This document shows, piece by piece, positions 46,019 through 55,103 of a stretch of DNA of 64,000 nucleotides (position 1 is the first letter of the stretch; each line of letters begins with the position of its first letter). Source of the DNA: Delftia tsuruhatensis. Its GTDB lineage: Bacteria; Pseudomonadota; Gammaproteobacteria; Burkholderiales; Burkholderiaceae_C. The stretch covers positions 2,150,501 to 2,214,500 of the forward strand of contig NZ_LR813084.1 in assembly GCF_903815225.1 (NCBI RefSeq). The letters are read 5' to 3'. Below the pieces are notes generated by a model. The model saw nothing but the letters and a program-made list of their open reading frames with translations, had not been told where the DNA came from and did no database searches. The translations under genes were made by a program, and so were the position numbers.

Positions 46019-46070
46019 CTTATAGAAGCAAACGATTGTTTTGTCCTGCAAGTATGTGGATATGGATATA
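46019..46070 (-). promoter_or_regulatory. cysI operon promoter region with a TATATCCAT word
   Basis: On the minus strand, a TATAAG -10-like hexamer (46024-46019) lies ~140 nt upstream of cysI. Further upstream TATATCCAT (46070-46062) sits in an AT-rich patch unlike the GC-rich flanks. The same word recurs upstream of the TonB receptor gene (52259-52267). No clear -35 is present, as expected for an activator-dependent (CysB-type) promoter. Confidence 0.4.
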
Positions 46071-46156
46071 AGTCAAAGGCAGCAGGCGTTGTGGGGATGA
46101 ACGGGCCAGACGCAGGACGGGCCGATATGCTGGCCGGCCACAGGGAGGATTCCAGA

Positions 46157-47191
46157 ATGCGAAACCGTTGCGCCGCCATCGGGCTGGCCTGGGCGTTGAC
46201 CACCGCTGTCCAGGCAGAGGTCCAGAGCCCGGCCCCATCTCCGTTGTCCGAGACGCACACATCCGGCGCGCCTGAATCCGACGAATCCGCACAGGAATCG
46301 GCCTGGGATGCGTATCTGTATCGCGTGGCTGCGCAGTTGGCCCGTTCCGGCACCGGGCGCGACCTGGCCTTTGCCGCCATCCTCATCGATTTGTCGCCCC
46401 GCGGCAAAAGCGCCGCCGGCCAGGCCCAGGGCTGGCGCCGGGCCGCGCTGGAGCGGGCCGGGCCGGATGCGCTGGCCTATCAGCTGCTGGCCTTCAAGAC
46501 GCCTGAGGACGAAGGCGCGCAGCGGGCCGAGGCTGCGCGCGGCTGGCTGGCGCTGGAGCCCCACAATTTCTCCGCGTTGATGCAGCAGGCGCTGGGGCCT
46601 GAGGCGCTGCTGGTGGCCGCACGCGAAAGCCGCTATGCGGACATGCACATGTATGAGGGCGTGCGCTGGATGCAGTCCGCGATCTTGCGCCATCTGCCCA
46701 CGGCCCAGGAGCGACAGGCCCTCGGCGGCCCGCCACACCGCGCCGAGGAAGGCGCGGCCACCACGGCGACAGGCATCTGGGCGGCCTTTGCGCTGCCGGG
46801 CTACAAGACGTTGCTCGATGCCTGCAGGCCCGAGACGCTGGGCGATGCTCCGACGCGCGAAGCCGACTGCCGGCATGTGGCGCATCTGCTGGTGGAGCGC
46901 TCGTCGACCGTGCTGGACCAGGGGGTCGGACTGGCCGTGCAGCGTCGGCTCGCCAGAACCCCGGCCGGGCGGGCCGAAGCCCTGGCCCGGCGCCGGCAGC
47001 TGGACTGGCTGATGCGCGAGTCCGCTCCGCTCGCCATGCAGGACGGTGGCGCCCCGTTTGTACGGCTGCTGGCCGACCCGTCCATCCACAGCGAGCAGCA
47101 ATTGCTGGAGCGCTTGCTCAAGGAGGCAGGCCGGCCCCTGGCGCCACCGGCGGGCTGGAAGTGGCGCATGCCCAGGGCCTATGCACGTTGA
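46157..47191 (+). CDS. Hypothetical secreted protein
   Basis: The product is 344 residues from ATG 46157, preceded by GGGAGGA with good spacing. A signal peptide (MRNRCAAIGLAWALTTAVQA) precedes a largely helical, Ala/Arg-rich mature part. Short TPR-like or helical-repeat stretches are visible (YLYRVAAQLARSGTGRDLAF, AEAARGWLALEPHN), with a pair of cysteines (LDACRPE, ADCRHVAH). No catalytic motif. It is divergent from the cysI operon and convergent with the ABC ATPase gene, which it overlaps by 74 nt. Function unknown. Confidence 0.72.
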   Translation: MRNRCAAIGLAWALTTAVQAEVQSPAPSPLSETHTSGAPESDESAQESAWDAYLYRVAAQLARSGTGRDLAFAAILIDLSPRGKSAAGQAQGWRRAALERAGPDALAYQLLAFKTPEDEGAQRAEAARGWLALEPHNFSALMQQALGPEALLVAARESRYADMHMYEGVRWMQSAILRHLPTAQERQALGGPPHRAEEGAATTATGIWAAFALPGYKTLLDACRPETLGDAPTREADCRHVAHLLVERSSTVLDQGVGLAVQRRLARTPAGRAEALARRRQLDWLMRESAPLAMQDGGAPFVRLLADPSIHSEQQLLERLLKEAGRPLAPPAGWKWRMPRAYAR

Positions 47192-47972
47192 TGTGGGGGG
47201 GCGCGCTGCCCGGCAGCCGTGCCGCCACAGCGGCTTCGCTGACTCCGTACAGAGCCGCCAGGGCAGCCGGCGTCGCCACCTCGGCAGCCGCCCCGCAGGC
47301 CTGCAACCGGCCCCGGCCCAGCAGGGCGATGCGGTCGGCCACCTGCAGCGCATGCTCGGGCTGGTGGGTGGACAGCAGCACGGCCATGCCCTGTGCGCGC
47401 AGTGCGGCGATCTGCTCCAGCACGCGGATCTGGTTGCCGAAGTCCAGGCTGGCCGTGGGCTCGTCCATCACCAGCAGGGCGGGCTCCTGGGCCAGGGCGC
47501 GGGCGACCAGCACCAGCTGGCGTTCACCGCCGCTCAATTCGGTGTAGGGGCGCGATGCCAGGTGGGTGATGCCCAGTTGCTCCATGCAGGCCAGCGCCAG
47601 CGCGTGATCGGCGACCGAGGGGCGCGCCAGTGCCGGCAGCCGCGCGGCGCGGCCCATGAGCACCATGTCCAGCGCCTCGAAGCCGAAGACCCCTGCCTGG
47701 GCCTGGGGCACGTAGCCCACGCGGCGCGCAAATTCGGTGCGCGGCCAGCTCTGCACGGGCTGGCCCTGCACGCGCACTTCACCGGCCAGTGCCGGCAGCA
47801 GCCCCAGCACGGTGCGGAACAAGGTGGTCTTGCCGCAGCCATTGGGGCCCAGCAGGCACAGCACCTCGCCCTGGGCGATGGCCAGGTCCAGCCCCTCGCT
47901 GACACGGCGCCGGCCATGGCCCGTGGACAGGGCCAGTGTCTGCAGCACGGGTGGATGTCGCAACTCAGTCAT
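47118..47972 (-). CDS. ABC transporter ATP-binding protein (FepC/BtuD type)
   Basis: The product is 284 residues from ATG 47972. Walker A LLGPNGCGKTTLFRTV, Q-loop region YVPQAQAGVF, signature LSGGERQLVLVARAL, Walker B LLVMDEPTASLDFGNQ, and H-loop VLLSTHQP. It energises the FecCD-type permease encoded upstream (8-nt overlap). The final ~30 residues are Pro/Ala-rich and overlap the convergent secreted-protein gene by 74 nt, so the true stop is unusual or the tail is dispensable. Substrate class: iron chelates, cobalamin, heme or molybdate-like oxyanions. Confidence 0.9.
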   Translation of the reverse strand: MTELRHPPVLQTLALSTGHGRRRVSEGLDLAIAQGEVLCLLGPNGCGKTTLFRTVLGLLPALAGEVRVQGQPVQSWPRTEFARRVGYVPQAQAGVFGFEALDMVLMGRAARLPALARPSVADHALALACMEQLGITHLASRPYTELSGGERQLVLVARALAQEPALLVMDEPTASLDFGNQIRVLEQIAALRAQGMAVLLSTHQPEHALQVADRIALLGRGRLQACGAAAEVATPAALAALYGVSEAAVAARLPGSAPPHINVHRPWACATSSPPVAPGAGLPP

Positions 47973-48972
47973 TGCGGCCCGTGCGGGAGAGCAGGTAGAG
48001 GAAGAAGGGCGCGCCCACCAGGGCCGTGAGAATGCCCAGCGGCAGTTCGATGCGTGCGGCGCTGCGCGCCAGCGTGTCGGCCGCCACCACGAAGCCCGCG
48101 CCCAGCACGGCCGAGGCCGGCAGCAGGCGCACGAAGTTGGGGCCGACCAGCAGCCGTGCCACATGGGGCACGACCAGGCCCACCCAGCCGATGATGCCGG
48201 CCAGCGACACGGCCGCCGCCGTGCCCAGCGTGGCGCAGGCCACCAGCAGCAGGCGCAGGCGCGCCACGGGCACGCCCAGGGCCAGGGCCTCCTCATCGGG
48301 CAGGCCCAGCAGGTTGATGCGCCAGCGCAGCAGCAGCAGTGGCGACAGCGCGGCCAGCATCACGGGCGCCGTGGCGGCCAGCTCGGGCAGGGTCACGGCG
48401 CTCAGGCCGCCCATCAGCCAGAAGGTGATGGACGGCAGTTGCGTGTGGGGGTCAGCCAGCGTCTTGACCAGCGCGATGCCCGCGCCCAGCAGCGCGCCCA
48501 GCGCGATGCCGGCCAGCACCAGGACCAGCACCGGGTCATGCCGGCGCACGCTGGCGCTGAGGGCCACCACCACGGCCACGGCGGCCAGCCCGCCGCCGAA
48601 GGCCAGGGCCTGTACGGCCGCCATGGACCAGCCCAGGAAGATGCCAAGCACCGCGCCCAGCCCGGCGCCGGCCGAGACGCCGAGGATGTCGGGCGAGACC
48701 AGGGGGTTGCGGAACATGCCCTGGTAGGCCGCACCGGCGGCCGCCAGCGTGGCGCCCACGGCCAGGGCGGCCGCGATGCGCGGCAGGCGGATGCTCCAGA
48801 GCACGGTCTCGGCACTGGTGGGCAGGGGCGAGGCGCTGCCCGTGGCGCGCGCCAGCATGGATTGCCACAGCTGCTCCGGTGTGATCGCGAACTGGCCTGC
48901 CGCCAGCGCCCATAGCAGCACGGTGGCCAGCATGCTCAGGGATGTCAGCCAGCCCAGGTGTCGAGGAATCAA
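47965..48972 (-). CDS. FecCD-family ABC transporter permease
   Basis: The product is about 335 residues if started at TTG 48972, which overlaps the substrate-binding protein's stop (TTGA). A first ATG 18 codons later is possible. It is polytopic with about nine or ten helices and the family segments RLPRIAAALAVGATLAAAGA, NPLVSPDILGVSAGAGLGAV, GIIGWVGLVVPHVARLLVG and ELPLGILTALVGAPFFLYLL. It forms the inner-membrane channel of an importer with the neighbouring ATPase and binding protein. Confidence 0.9.
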   Translation of the reverse strand: MIPRHLGWLTSLSMLATVLLWALAAGQFAITPEQLWQSMLARATGSASPLPTSAETVLWSIRLPRIAAALAVGATLAAAGAAYQGMFRNPLVSPDILGVSAGAGLGAVLGIFLGWSMAAVQALAFGGGLAAVAVVVALSASVRRHDPVLVLVLAGIALGALLGAGIALVKTLADPHTQLPSITFWLMGGLSAVTLPELAATAPVMLAALSPLLLLRWRINLLGLPDEEALALGVPVARLRLLLVACATLGTAAAVSLAGIIGWVGLVVPHVARLLVGPNFVRLLPASAVLGAGFVVAADTLARSAARIELPLGILTALVGAPFFLYLLSRTGRND

Positions 48973-50054
48973 CGCGCAGTCTCCATCAGCCTTTGCAGCA
49001 AGGCAGGCGACAGATCTGCGCCGTAGAACAGCCGGTAGAAGTCGCGCACCTCGCGCTCCAGGGGCGGCAGGCCTTGCATCGCCGGAGCCTGGGGGTGGAG
49101 CTTTTCCAGCAGCCAGCGCACGCCGATCAGGCGGTTCACGCCAGGCGGTCCGTCCAGCCAGCCGAAGGGCCAGACCGGGGCGCAGTGCACGCGGCCCGTG
49201 CGGATGGCCGACACGCCACGCCACAGCGGATCCTGGCGCGCGCGCTCGGCAAAGCCGGGCTCCTGGGTGATGACGACCTGCGGATCCCAGGCCAGGATCT
49301 GCTCCATGGACACGCGCGTGAGGCCGCCGCGCCCGGCATCGGCGGCTGCATTGCGGCCCCCCGCATATTCCGCGGCTTCCACATTGATGGAGCCTGCCAG
49401 GCCGGTCTCCAGGCCGTTGGCGCTGCGTCCGAAGTACACGCGCGGGCGCTGGGTGGGAGCCAGGTCCTGGGTCACACGCCGGGCCAGCGTGGCGACGGCA
49501 TCGGCATGGCGTGCCAGCATCTCGCCGCGCGCGGCCTCGCCCAGCAGAGTGCCGACCTCGCGCAGCTGGCGTGCATGGTCGGCCAGCGAGCCCTGGACCA
49601 GCACGCAGGGCAGGCCGGTCTGGCGGGAGAGCCGTTCGGTGGCCGAGACGTAGGTGGCATCGGCCGTGCCCGCGTCCAGCACCAGGTCGGGCTCCAGCTT
49701 GAGCAGTGCCTCCAGCGGCATGGTGCTGCCACGTCCCGACAGCCGGCCCAGATGGGGCAGGGACTGCAACGGGCCGCCCAGGTAGGCGCGCGAGGTATCG
49801 TCGAGCTGCTGGGGCCAGCCCAGCAGCTTGTGCGGTGCCAGCGCCGCCACCAGCACGCCGGCGGGCGGGCCGGCTGCGAACACGCGGCGCAGCCGCGCGG
49901 GATCGGGCATCAGGCCCATGCGTGCGGCCAGTGCCGAGGATTGGGCGTGCACGGGAAGCAGGGCGGACGAGGCCAGTCCCGCCAGCGCCTGGCCCAGCCA
50001 GCGACGGCGGGTGGCAAGGGCGGGGTGGCGGGTGCGGTCATGGGAGCTTGCCAT
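48969..50054 (-). CDS. ABC transporter substrate-binding protein (BtuF/FepB class)
   Basis: The product is 361 residues. The N-terminus is a Tat-type signal (TRRRWLGQALAGLASSALLP, ending near VHAQ). The mature part has the class III two-lobe pattern: ALAPHKLLGWPQQ, LLKLEPDLVLDAG, VSMEQILAWDPQVVITQEPG. It delivers a ligand to the FecCD-type permease. The GWPQQ/YLGG region resembles binding proteins for iron complexes or metal oxyanions, but I cannot name the ligand. It lies 75 nt downstream of the TonB receptor. Confidence 0.85.
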   Translation of the reverse strand: MASSHDRTRHPALATRRRWLGQALAGLASSALLPVHAQSSALAARMGLMPDPARLRRVFAAGPPAGVLVAALAPHKLLGWPQQLDDTSRAYLGGPLQSLPHLGRLSGRGSTMPLEALLKLEPDLVLDAGTADATYVSATERLSRQTGLPCVLVQGSLADHARQLREVGTLLGEAARGEMLARHADAVATLARRVTQDLAPTQRPRVYFGRSANGLETGLAGSINVEAAEYAGGRNAAADAGRGGLTRVSMEQILAWDPQVVITQEPGFAERARQDPLWRGVSAIRTGRVHCAPVWPFGWLDGPPGVNRLIGVRWLLEKLHPQAPAMQGLPPLEREVRDFYRLFYGADLSPALLQRLMETAR

Positions 50055-50129
50055 GCGTTGGGTATCTGCGCGGTGGCGGGGCGGGGTTGTGCCCCTGCTG
50101 CCGGGCGGGCATTGAAGCGCTGCATGGGC

Positions 50130-52172
50130 TCAGAAGCGATAGCCGAGATTGACGTACCAGCTGCGGCCCGGCATGGGCAGGCCGTCATCGAACTGGTACC
50201 ACTTGTCGCCGAGGTTGGCTACGCCGAAGTCCACGGTGATGTCGTTGCGCGGCTTGTAGCGTGCACGCAGGTTGGCGATGCCGTAACCCGAGAGCTTGAG
50301 CGCCTGCAACTGGCCGCTGCCCGACAGCGGCACGTAGCGGCCCTTCTCGGTCTCGACCTCGGCATTGAGCTCCCATTGCGCGTGCGGGCGCCACTGCACG
50401 CCGGCCAGCAGGCGGTGGCGCGGCGTGTGGGTCAGCATGATGCTGGAGTCGCTGGTGTTGCGCCGGTTCAGATAGGTGTAGCTGGCGTTCACGCCCCATT
50501 GCGCCGCCAGCTGCTGCGCCATCGACAGCTCCATGCCGATGTTGCGCGTGCGGCCCACGTTCTGCGCCTGGTTGCAGGTGGTGCCACCGCAGGCGTTCGA
50601 GGTGACGACCACGGTCTGGATCTGGTTGCGCACGCGGCTGTAGAACAGCGCCGCCTGGCCCTGGCCGCCCTGCCAGGGCACGCCGCTGATGCCCAGCTCC
50701 AGGTGGTTGGCGGTCTCGGGCTGCAGGTCGGGGTTGGCCAGGGCCGTGCCCATGCGCGCCGAGTAGCGGTCCTTGATGGTGGGAAAGCGGGTCTTGTGCG
50801 AGGCGATGAAATAGGCCTCGCCGCCGGCTCCCAGCGCATAGGCGAGCCTGGCCACCCCGTTGGTGGCGCTGGTCGAGCCTGTGGGCCACTGGTAGACCTC
50901 GCGCGCATCGCGCTGGTCGTGGCTCAGCGCCAGGTTCAGGCTCCAGCGTTCGGCCAGCGCCATCGTGTCCTCGATCACCAGCGAGCGCGTCACGTCGCGG
51001 TAGTGCTTGCTGGGATCCCTGGCCGAGGCGGCATCGGTGTGCTCGTCGATCTTGTAGTGCGCGCCCAGGCGCAGCGCATGGCCCTTGAGGCTGTAGTTGG
51101 CCCATTCCAGGCTGGCGCCCTGGCTCACGTCCTTGTAGCTGCTGGTCGGGTCATGGCGCGTGTAGCTCGCGTCCGCGTACATGTCCAGGCCGTTTTGGTA
51201 GGTGTCGTGGTAGATGCGTGTCTTGAGCAGGTTGTCGGCGTTGATGCGCGTGGTGCTCAGGAAGTAGACGCTGTCCTTGTCCCAGTAGGGCCAGCGCCAG
51301 TAGCGGATCACATTCTTGCCGGTGGCACTGCCCGTGTACACCGGATTGCCCTTTGCGCCCTCCTGGCGCACATAGCCCAGCGCGTACTCGTCGGTGGCAT
51401 TGGGGGTCAGGCCCAGCTTGAACGACAGGCGCTTGTCCGTGCGGTAGGCGTTCTCGCGGTAGTTGCCGGTGTCGGTGGGCTGCTTCTTGAAATCCCTGAA
51501 GCCCTTGGGCAGGGGAAAGCTGTCCGCATCCAGGTAGGAGGCGCCGATCTGGTAGTACCAGCTGCCCTGGTTGCCACCCAGGTTGACGGCGGCCTTGCGC
51601 TCGCCGCCCACACCCGCACCGATGCGTGCATCGCCTTCGAAAGGCTTGACGGGCTTGCGCGTGACCAGGTTGATCGCTCCGCCCAGCGTGTTGGGGCCGT
51701 ACATCAGCGAGGCACCGGCCTTGGCCACGCGGATCTCGGACAGGTCGAAGGTGGTGAAACGGCCGAAGTCCACATAGCCGTCATAGGGCACATACAGCGG
51801 AACGCCATCCACGAACACCGGGACCTGGCGCGGATCGAAGCCGCGCAGGTAGATCATTTCCTCGTTGCGGTTGTTGCGCGACAGCGTGGCGCCGGGCAGC
51901 AGGCGCACGGCGTCGGAGACGGTATCGGCATTGCGCTGGCGCATCTCGGTGGCACCCATCCGCTGTTCATCGCCGGGTACGGCGTCGCGGGCATCGCGCA
52001 CATCGACCGTGCCCAGCTGGAAAGTCTGCGAAGCCTCGTCGGCTGGCGTGCCGGACTGGGCGGCGGCATGGGTGCTGGTGGCCAGGCCTGCCAGCAGCAG
52101 GGCATGCAGCAGCGAGGAGCGCAGGCGGAAGGCGGTTGCGTGGGATGCGCGGGCGGAGTGCGGAGCGGTCAC
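50130..52172 (-). CDS. TonB-dependent outer membrane receptor
   Basis: The product is about 680 residues from GTG 52172. Signal peptide LRSSLLHALLLAGLATSTHA; plug domain with VSDAVRLLPGATLSRNNRNE, MIYLRGFDPRQVPVFVDGVP and ASLMYGPNTLGGAINLVTRK. A 22-strand-type barrel follows, ending in the classic aromatic C-terminus (WYVNLGYRF). A CGGTTC loop with two cysteines is near residue 525. It imports a large or scarce ligand into the periplasm using TonB energy and feeds the ABC importer downstream. The promoter region shares a motif with cysI; no Fur box was seen. Confidence 0.92.
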   Translation of the reverse strand: MTAPHSARASHATAFRLRSSLLHALLLAGLATSTHAAAQSGTPADEASQTFQLGTVDVRDARDAVPGDEQRMGATEMRQRNADTVSDAVRLLPGATLSRNNRNEEMIYLRGFDPRQVPVFVDGVPLYVPYDGYVDFGRFTTFDLSEIRVAKAGASLMYGPNTLGGAINLVTRKPVKPFEGDARIGAGVGGERKAAVNLGGNQGSWYYQIGASYLDADSFPLPKGFRDFKKQPTDTGNYRENAYRTDKRLSFKLGLTPNATDEYALGYVRQEGAKGNPVYTGSATGKNVIRYWRWPYWDKDSVYFLSTTRINADNLLKTRIYHDTYQNGLDMYADASYTRHDPTSSYKDVSQGASLEWANYSLKGHALRLGAHYKIDEHTDAASARDPSKHYRDVTRSLVIEDTMALAERWSLNLALSHDQRDAREVYQWPTGSTSATNGVARLAYALGAGGEAYFIASHKTRFPTIKDRYSARMGTALANPDLQPETANHLELGISGVPWQGGQGQAALFYSRVRNQIQTVVVTSNACGGTTCNQAQNVGRTRNIGMELSMAQQLAAQWGVNASYTYLNRRNTSDSSIMLTHTPRHRLLAGVQWRPHAQWELNAEVETEKGRYVPLSGSGQLQALKLSGYGIANLRARYKPRNDITVDFGVANLGDKWYQFDDGLPMPGRSWYVNLGYRF

Positions 52173-52258
52173 GGTTCTTCTGTGTGTGCGGGTGTGGATG
52201 CGGGGCCTGCGGTTGTTTCCTTCTGAAAACAGGTTCCGGATTCTATCGATGTGTATAA

Positions 52259-52267
52259 ATGGATATA
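52259..52267 (-). promoter_or_regulatory. TATATCCAT word upstream of the TonB receptor gene
   Basis: On the minus strand TATATCCAT is followed by TTATACACAT; it is identical in the first nine bases to the element upstream of cysI (46062-46070). It lies ~90 nt before the receptor start in the only AT-rich stretch of this region, alongside a possible TATACA -10. Confidence 0.4.
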
Positions 52268-52347
52268 GCGATTGGCAAAAAAACCGGCTGGGGGAAGACT
52301 CGGGTTTTCTTTCAGGCCATTGTGTGGATGGCCCGCCGTCCAGGCGC

Positions 52348-54279
52348 TCAGCGCCTGCGGTCCATGCGTTCGCTGGCCAGGGCCGCCGCCAGCCGGGCAT
52401 CCACCGGCAGCGGTTCGCCGTGCAGGCGTGCCGCCAGCAGTTCGCCGCACAGCAGCGACAGCGTGAGCCCGCGCGATCCCATGGCTGTCAGCGCCCACAG
52501 GCCCGGGGCCTGATCGGACACCGGGCCGACCACGGGCAGGCGGTCGGGCGCGGCTACGCGCACCGCGCCCCAGGTCGGGCGCGGCGGTGCGTCGAAGAAG
52601 CCATGCAGGCCTTGGTAGGTGCGAGGCAGCAGCCGCGCCAGCTTGGCGCCATTGGCCGCGTGGGCTGCGGCCTGGTCCAAGGGGCTGGGCGGCAGATCCG
52701 TCCGGTCGCGTTCGAAGGTCGAGCCCATGACCCATCCCGGCCGCAACGCATCGCCAGGCAGCGGCATGGCGGGCACCAGGTTGCCGTGGCCGTTGACGGG
52801 AAATGGCGGCATGGCCTGCCGGCTGGCGGGTGTGTGGACATCCCAGCTCACCTGGCCGCGTATGGGCTGCAGGGGCCAGCATGCCTGGGCTCCCAGGCTG
52901 TGCTCCAGCAGGGCGTTCGTGGCGGGGCCCAGGGCCAGGACGACGAGCTCCGCTTCGGCCAGCAGTGCGCCGGCGTCGTCGTAGGCCTGCCAGACCTGCG
53001 AGGCCTGGGCGGTGTCCGGGCGTGCAAGACGTGCCACGCAGGCGCTGGCCTGCCAGTGCACGCCGGGCAGTGCCAGCTGTGCCTGCACCAGCCGCGCGGG
53101 GCGCACCCATCCGGCCTGCACATGCCAGCAGGCCGGTGCGTCGCCGGGCAGGCCGGCCGCCGCCAACTGCCCGGGGCTGGCAGGCAGGCTCCAATGATCA
53201 CCCGGTCCGGGGGACTGCCATTCGCGCGGCAGGCGGGGCGGAGCCTCGACGCCATGCTCCAGTACACCGCTGGCTTCCCAATCCGTGCCGGGCCGCAGCA
53301 GGCCCTGCTGCGAGAGCATGCGCAGCTGGCCCAGCGCCATGCGCGCACCATCGCGGCTCAGGCGCGACAGCAGGCTGTCGTCGGGCGAGACATGGGGGCA
53401 GAACAGGCCTGCGGGCAGGGCCGAGGCGCCGGCGGCCGGGGCCTCGGCGGCATCGAGCACGGTGACCTGCCAGCCCCGGCGTGACAGGCTGGCGGCGGCC
53501 GCCGCACCGGCGATGCCCGCGCCCAGCACCAGGCAGCGCTGTGGCGCGATGGCCTCCTGGGCCTGCGCACGCGGCCCGCGAGGCTGCCAGGCCGGGTCGT
53601 ACACGGCATGCAGGTTGTGCCGCTTGGGAGGCACGCCAGCCACCTTGCGCACCTGGAAGCCGTGCTGGGCCAGCGCATCGCGCACCGTGCGCGCCACGCA
53701 CCAGGTGGACAGCTGCGTGCCACGCCGGCAATGGCGCGCCAGCGCGCGCACGGTGTCGGCGCTCCAGAGATCGGGGTTGAGCGCAGGGGTGAAACCGTCC
53801 AGGTAGATGCTGTCGGCCGTGATCTGCTGGCGTCGCAGCATGGCCTGGGCATCGCCTATGTACAGCGTCAGCAGCACGCGGCCTTGCTCGAAGCACAGCC
53901 GGTGCACGCCGGGCAGCAGGCCCTGGAACTGCGCCGCCAATTCTTCGGCCAGCGCACGCAGGCCGGGGTCCCGGGGCATGGCCTGGCGCATGGCGTCGGC
54001 GCTGACGGGAAAGGCCTCGGCGGAGACGAAGTGCAGCAGCCGTGGACGCTGGGGATCGGCCTTCCAGGCGTGCCATGCCACGAGGAAATTCAGGCCGAAG
54101 CCGAAGCCCGTCTCCAGGATGCGCCACTGCGGCGCGCCGGCCCAGGCCTGAGGCAGCCCGCAGCCGCCGAGGAAGACATGGCGGGCCTGGTCCAGCCCTC
54201 CCAGTTCGCTGTGGTAGCGGTCGCCGAAGCGCGGGCTGTAGGGCGTGCCGTCGGGCAGCCAGTCGATGGGTTCGGACAT
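52348..54279 (-). CDS. mnmC: MnmC, bifunctional tRNA mnm5s2U biosynthesis enzyme
   Basis: The product is 643 residues. The N-terminal ~240 residues are the SAM methyltransferase domain (PRFGDRYHSELGGLDQARHV, ETGFGFGLNFLVAW, DSIYLDGFTPALNPDLW). From about residue 262 a DAO-type FAD oxidoreductase follows (LVLGAGIAGAAAAASLSRRG, GGLFCPHVSPD-like, AMGSRGLTLSLLCGELLA). It converts cmnm5s2U to mnm5s2U in the tRNA wobble position. Length and order equal E. coli MnmC. It lies 15 nt after the TRIC-like gene. Confidence 0.93.
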   Translation of the reverse strand: MSEPIDWLPDGTPYSPRFGDRYHSELGGLDQARHVFLGGCGLPQAWAGAPQWRILETGFGFGLNFLVAWHAWKADPQRPRLLHFVSAEAFPVSADAMRQAMPRDPGLRALAEELAAQFQGLLPGVHRLCFEQGRVLLTLYIGDAQAMLRRQQITADSIYLDGFTPALNPDLWSADTVRALARHCRRGTQLSTWCVARTVRDALAQHGFQVRKVAGVPPKRHNLHAVYDPAWQPRGPRAQAQEAIAPQRCLVLGAGIAGAAAAASLSRRGWQVTVLDAAEAPAAGASALPAGLFCPHVSPDDSLLSRLSRDGARMALGQLRMLSQQGLLRPGTDWEASGVLEHGVEAPPRLPREWQSPGPGDHWSLPASPGQLAAAGLPGDAPACWHVQAGWVRPARLVQAQLALPGVHWQASACVARLARPDTAQASQVWQAYDDAGALLAEAELVVLALGPATNALLEHSLGAQACWPLQPIRGQVSWDVHTPASRQAMPPFPVNGHGNLVPAMPLPGDALRPGWVMGSTFERDRTDLPPSPLDQAAAHAANGAKLARLLPRTYQGLHGFFDAPPRPTWGAVRVAAPDRLPVVGPVSDQAPGLWALTAMGSRGLTLSLLCGELLAARLHGEPLPVDARLAAALASERMDRRR

Positions 54280-54294
54280 GGGGAAAAGGCGGAA

Positions 54295-54963
54295 CTACTC
54301 CTCCCAGCGCTGCTGGTAGGAGAAAACGGGCAGGCGCCACTTGAAGCGGATGGCGGCCAGGCGCAGCGTCAGGCCCGCCGCGAAGCAAACGGCCGTGCTG
54401 GTGTTGCTGCCCACATCCAGCGAGCGAAGCCCCAGGAACAGCAGGCAGACGGCCAGCGAGACGCTGGCATACAGCTCGCGCCGGAACACCACGGGCACCT
54501 GGTTGCACAGCACGTCGCGCAGGATGCCGCCGCTGATTCCGGTCAGCATGCCCGACATCACCACCACCACGGGCGGATAGCCCAGCTCCAGCGCCACGTT
54601 GCAGCCGATCAGCGAAAAGGCGATCAGGCCCATGGCGTCCAGCAGCAGGAAGACCTGCTTGAGATGGTGCATGTGGCGCGCCACGAAGATGGTCAGCAGG
54701 CCCGCCGAGATCACCAGGTAGACATATTCGGGATGCTGGGTCCAGCCGATGGGGTAGTGGCCCAGCACCATGTCGCGGATGGTGCCGCCGCCCAGGGCGG
54801 TGACGAAGGCGATCACCGCCACGCCGAAGATGTCCATGTTGCGCCGGCCCGCGGCCAGCGCGCCCGACATGGCCTCGGCCGTGATGGCCACGAGGTAGAT
54901 CACCAGCATGACGGTGAACTGCGATGCCTGGAAGGATTCCAGCAGGGAAACGGATGGAAGCAC
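54295..54963 (-). CDS. TRIC-type cation channel / UPF0126 (YadS/YicG-like) membrane protein
   Basis: The product is 222 residues from GTG 54963 with AGAGG upstream. There are two repeated units of three helices, each with the Gly-rich family motif: FGVAVIAFVTALGGGTIRDM and VVVVMSGMLTGISGGILRDV. Such prokaryotic TRIC homologues form trimeric cation (mainly K+) channels; some relatives are annotated as glycine transporters, so the substrate is not certain. It is probably co-transcribed with mnmC. Confidence 0.88.
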   Translation of the reverse strand: MLPSVSLLESFQASQFTVMLVIYLVAITAEAMSGALAAGRRNMDIFGVAVIAFVTALGGGTIRDMVLGHYPIGWTQHPEYVYLVISAGLLTIFVARHMHHLKQVFLLLDAMGLIAFSLIGCNVALELGYPPVVVVMSGMLTGISGGILRDVLCNQVPVVFRRELYASVSLAVCLLFLGLRSLDVGSNTSTAVCFAAGLTLRLAAIRFKWRLPVFSYQQRWEE

Positions 54964-55103
54964 GGGAAACCTCTGGTGAAAACCGGCCCGCAGAGCGAGG
55001 CGCGCATTGTAGGCGGTATCGCGGCGGCAGCCGTTTGCGGTGCCGCAAATGCAACCGCCCCCGGCGCAGTGCGGCGGGGGCGGCAAAAGGGGGCGAGGGC
55101 TGC

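Noticed and set aside
45770..46156. Extended N-terminus for the secreted protein at 46157
   Set aside because: It would run antisense over cysI and the cysI promoter; the ATG with GGAGG upstream and a signal peptide is better.
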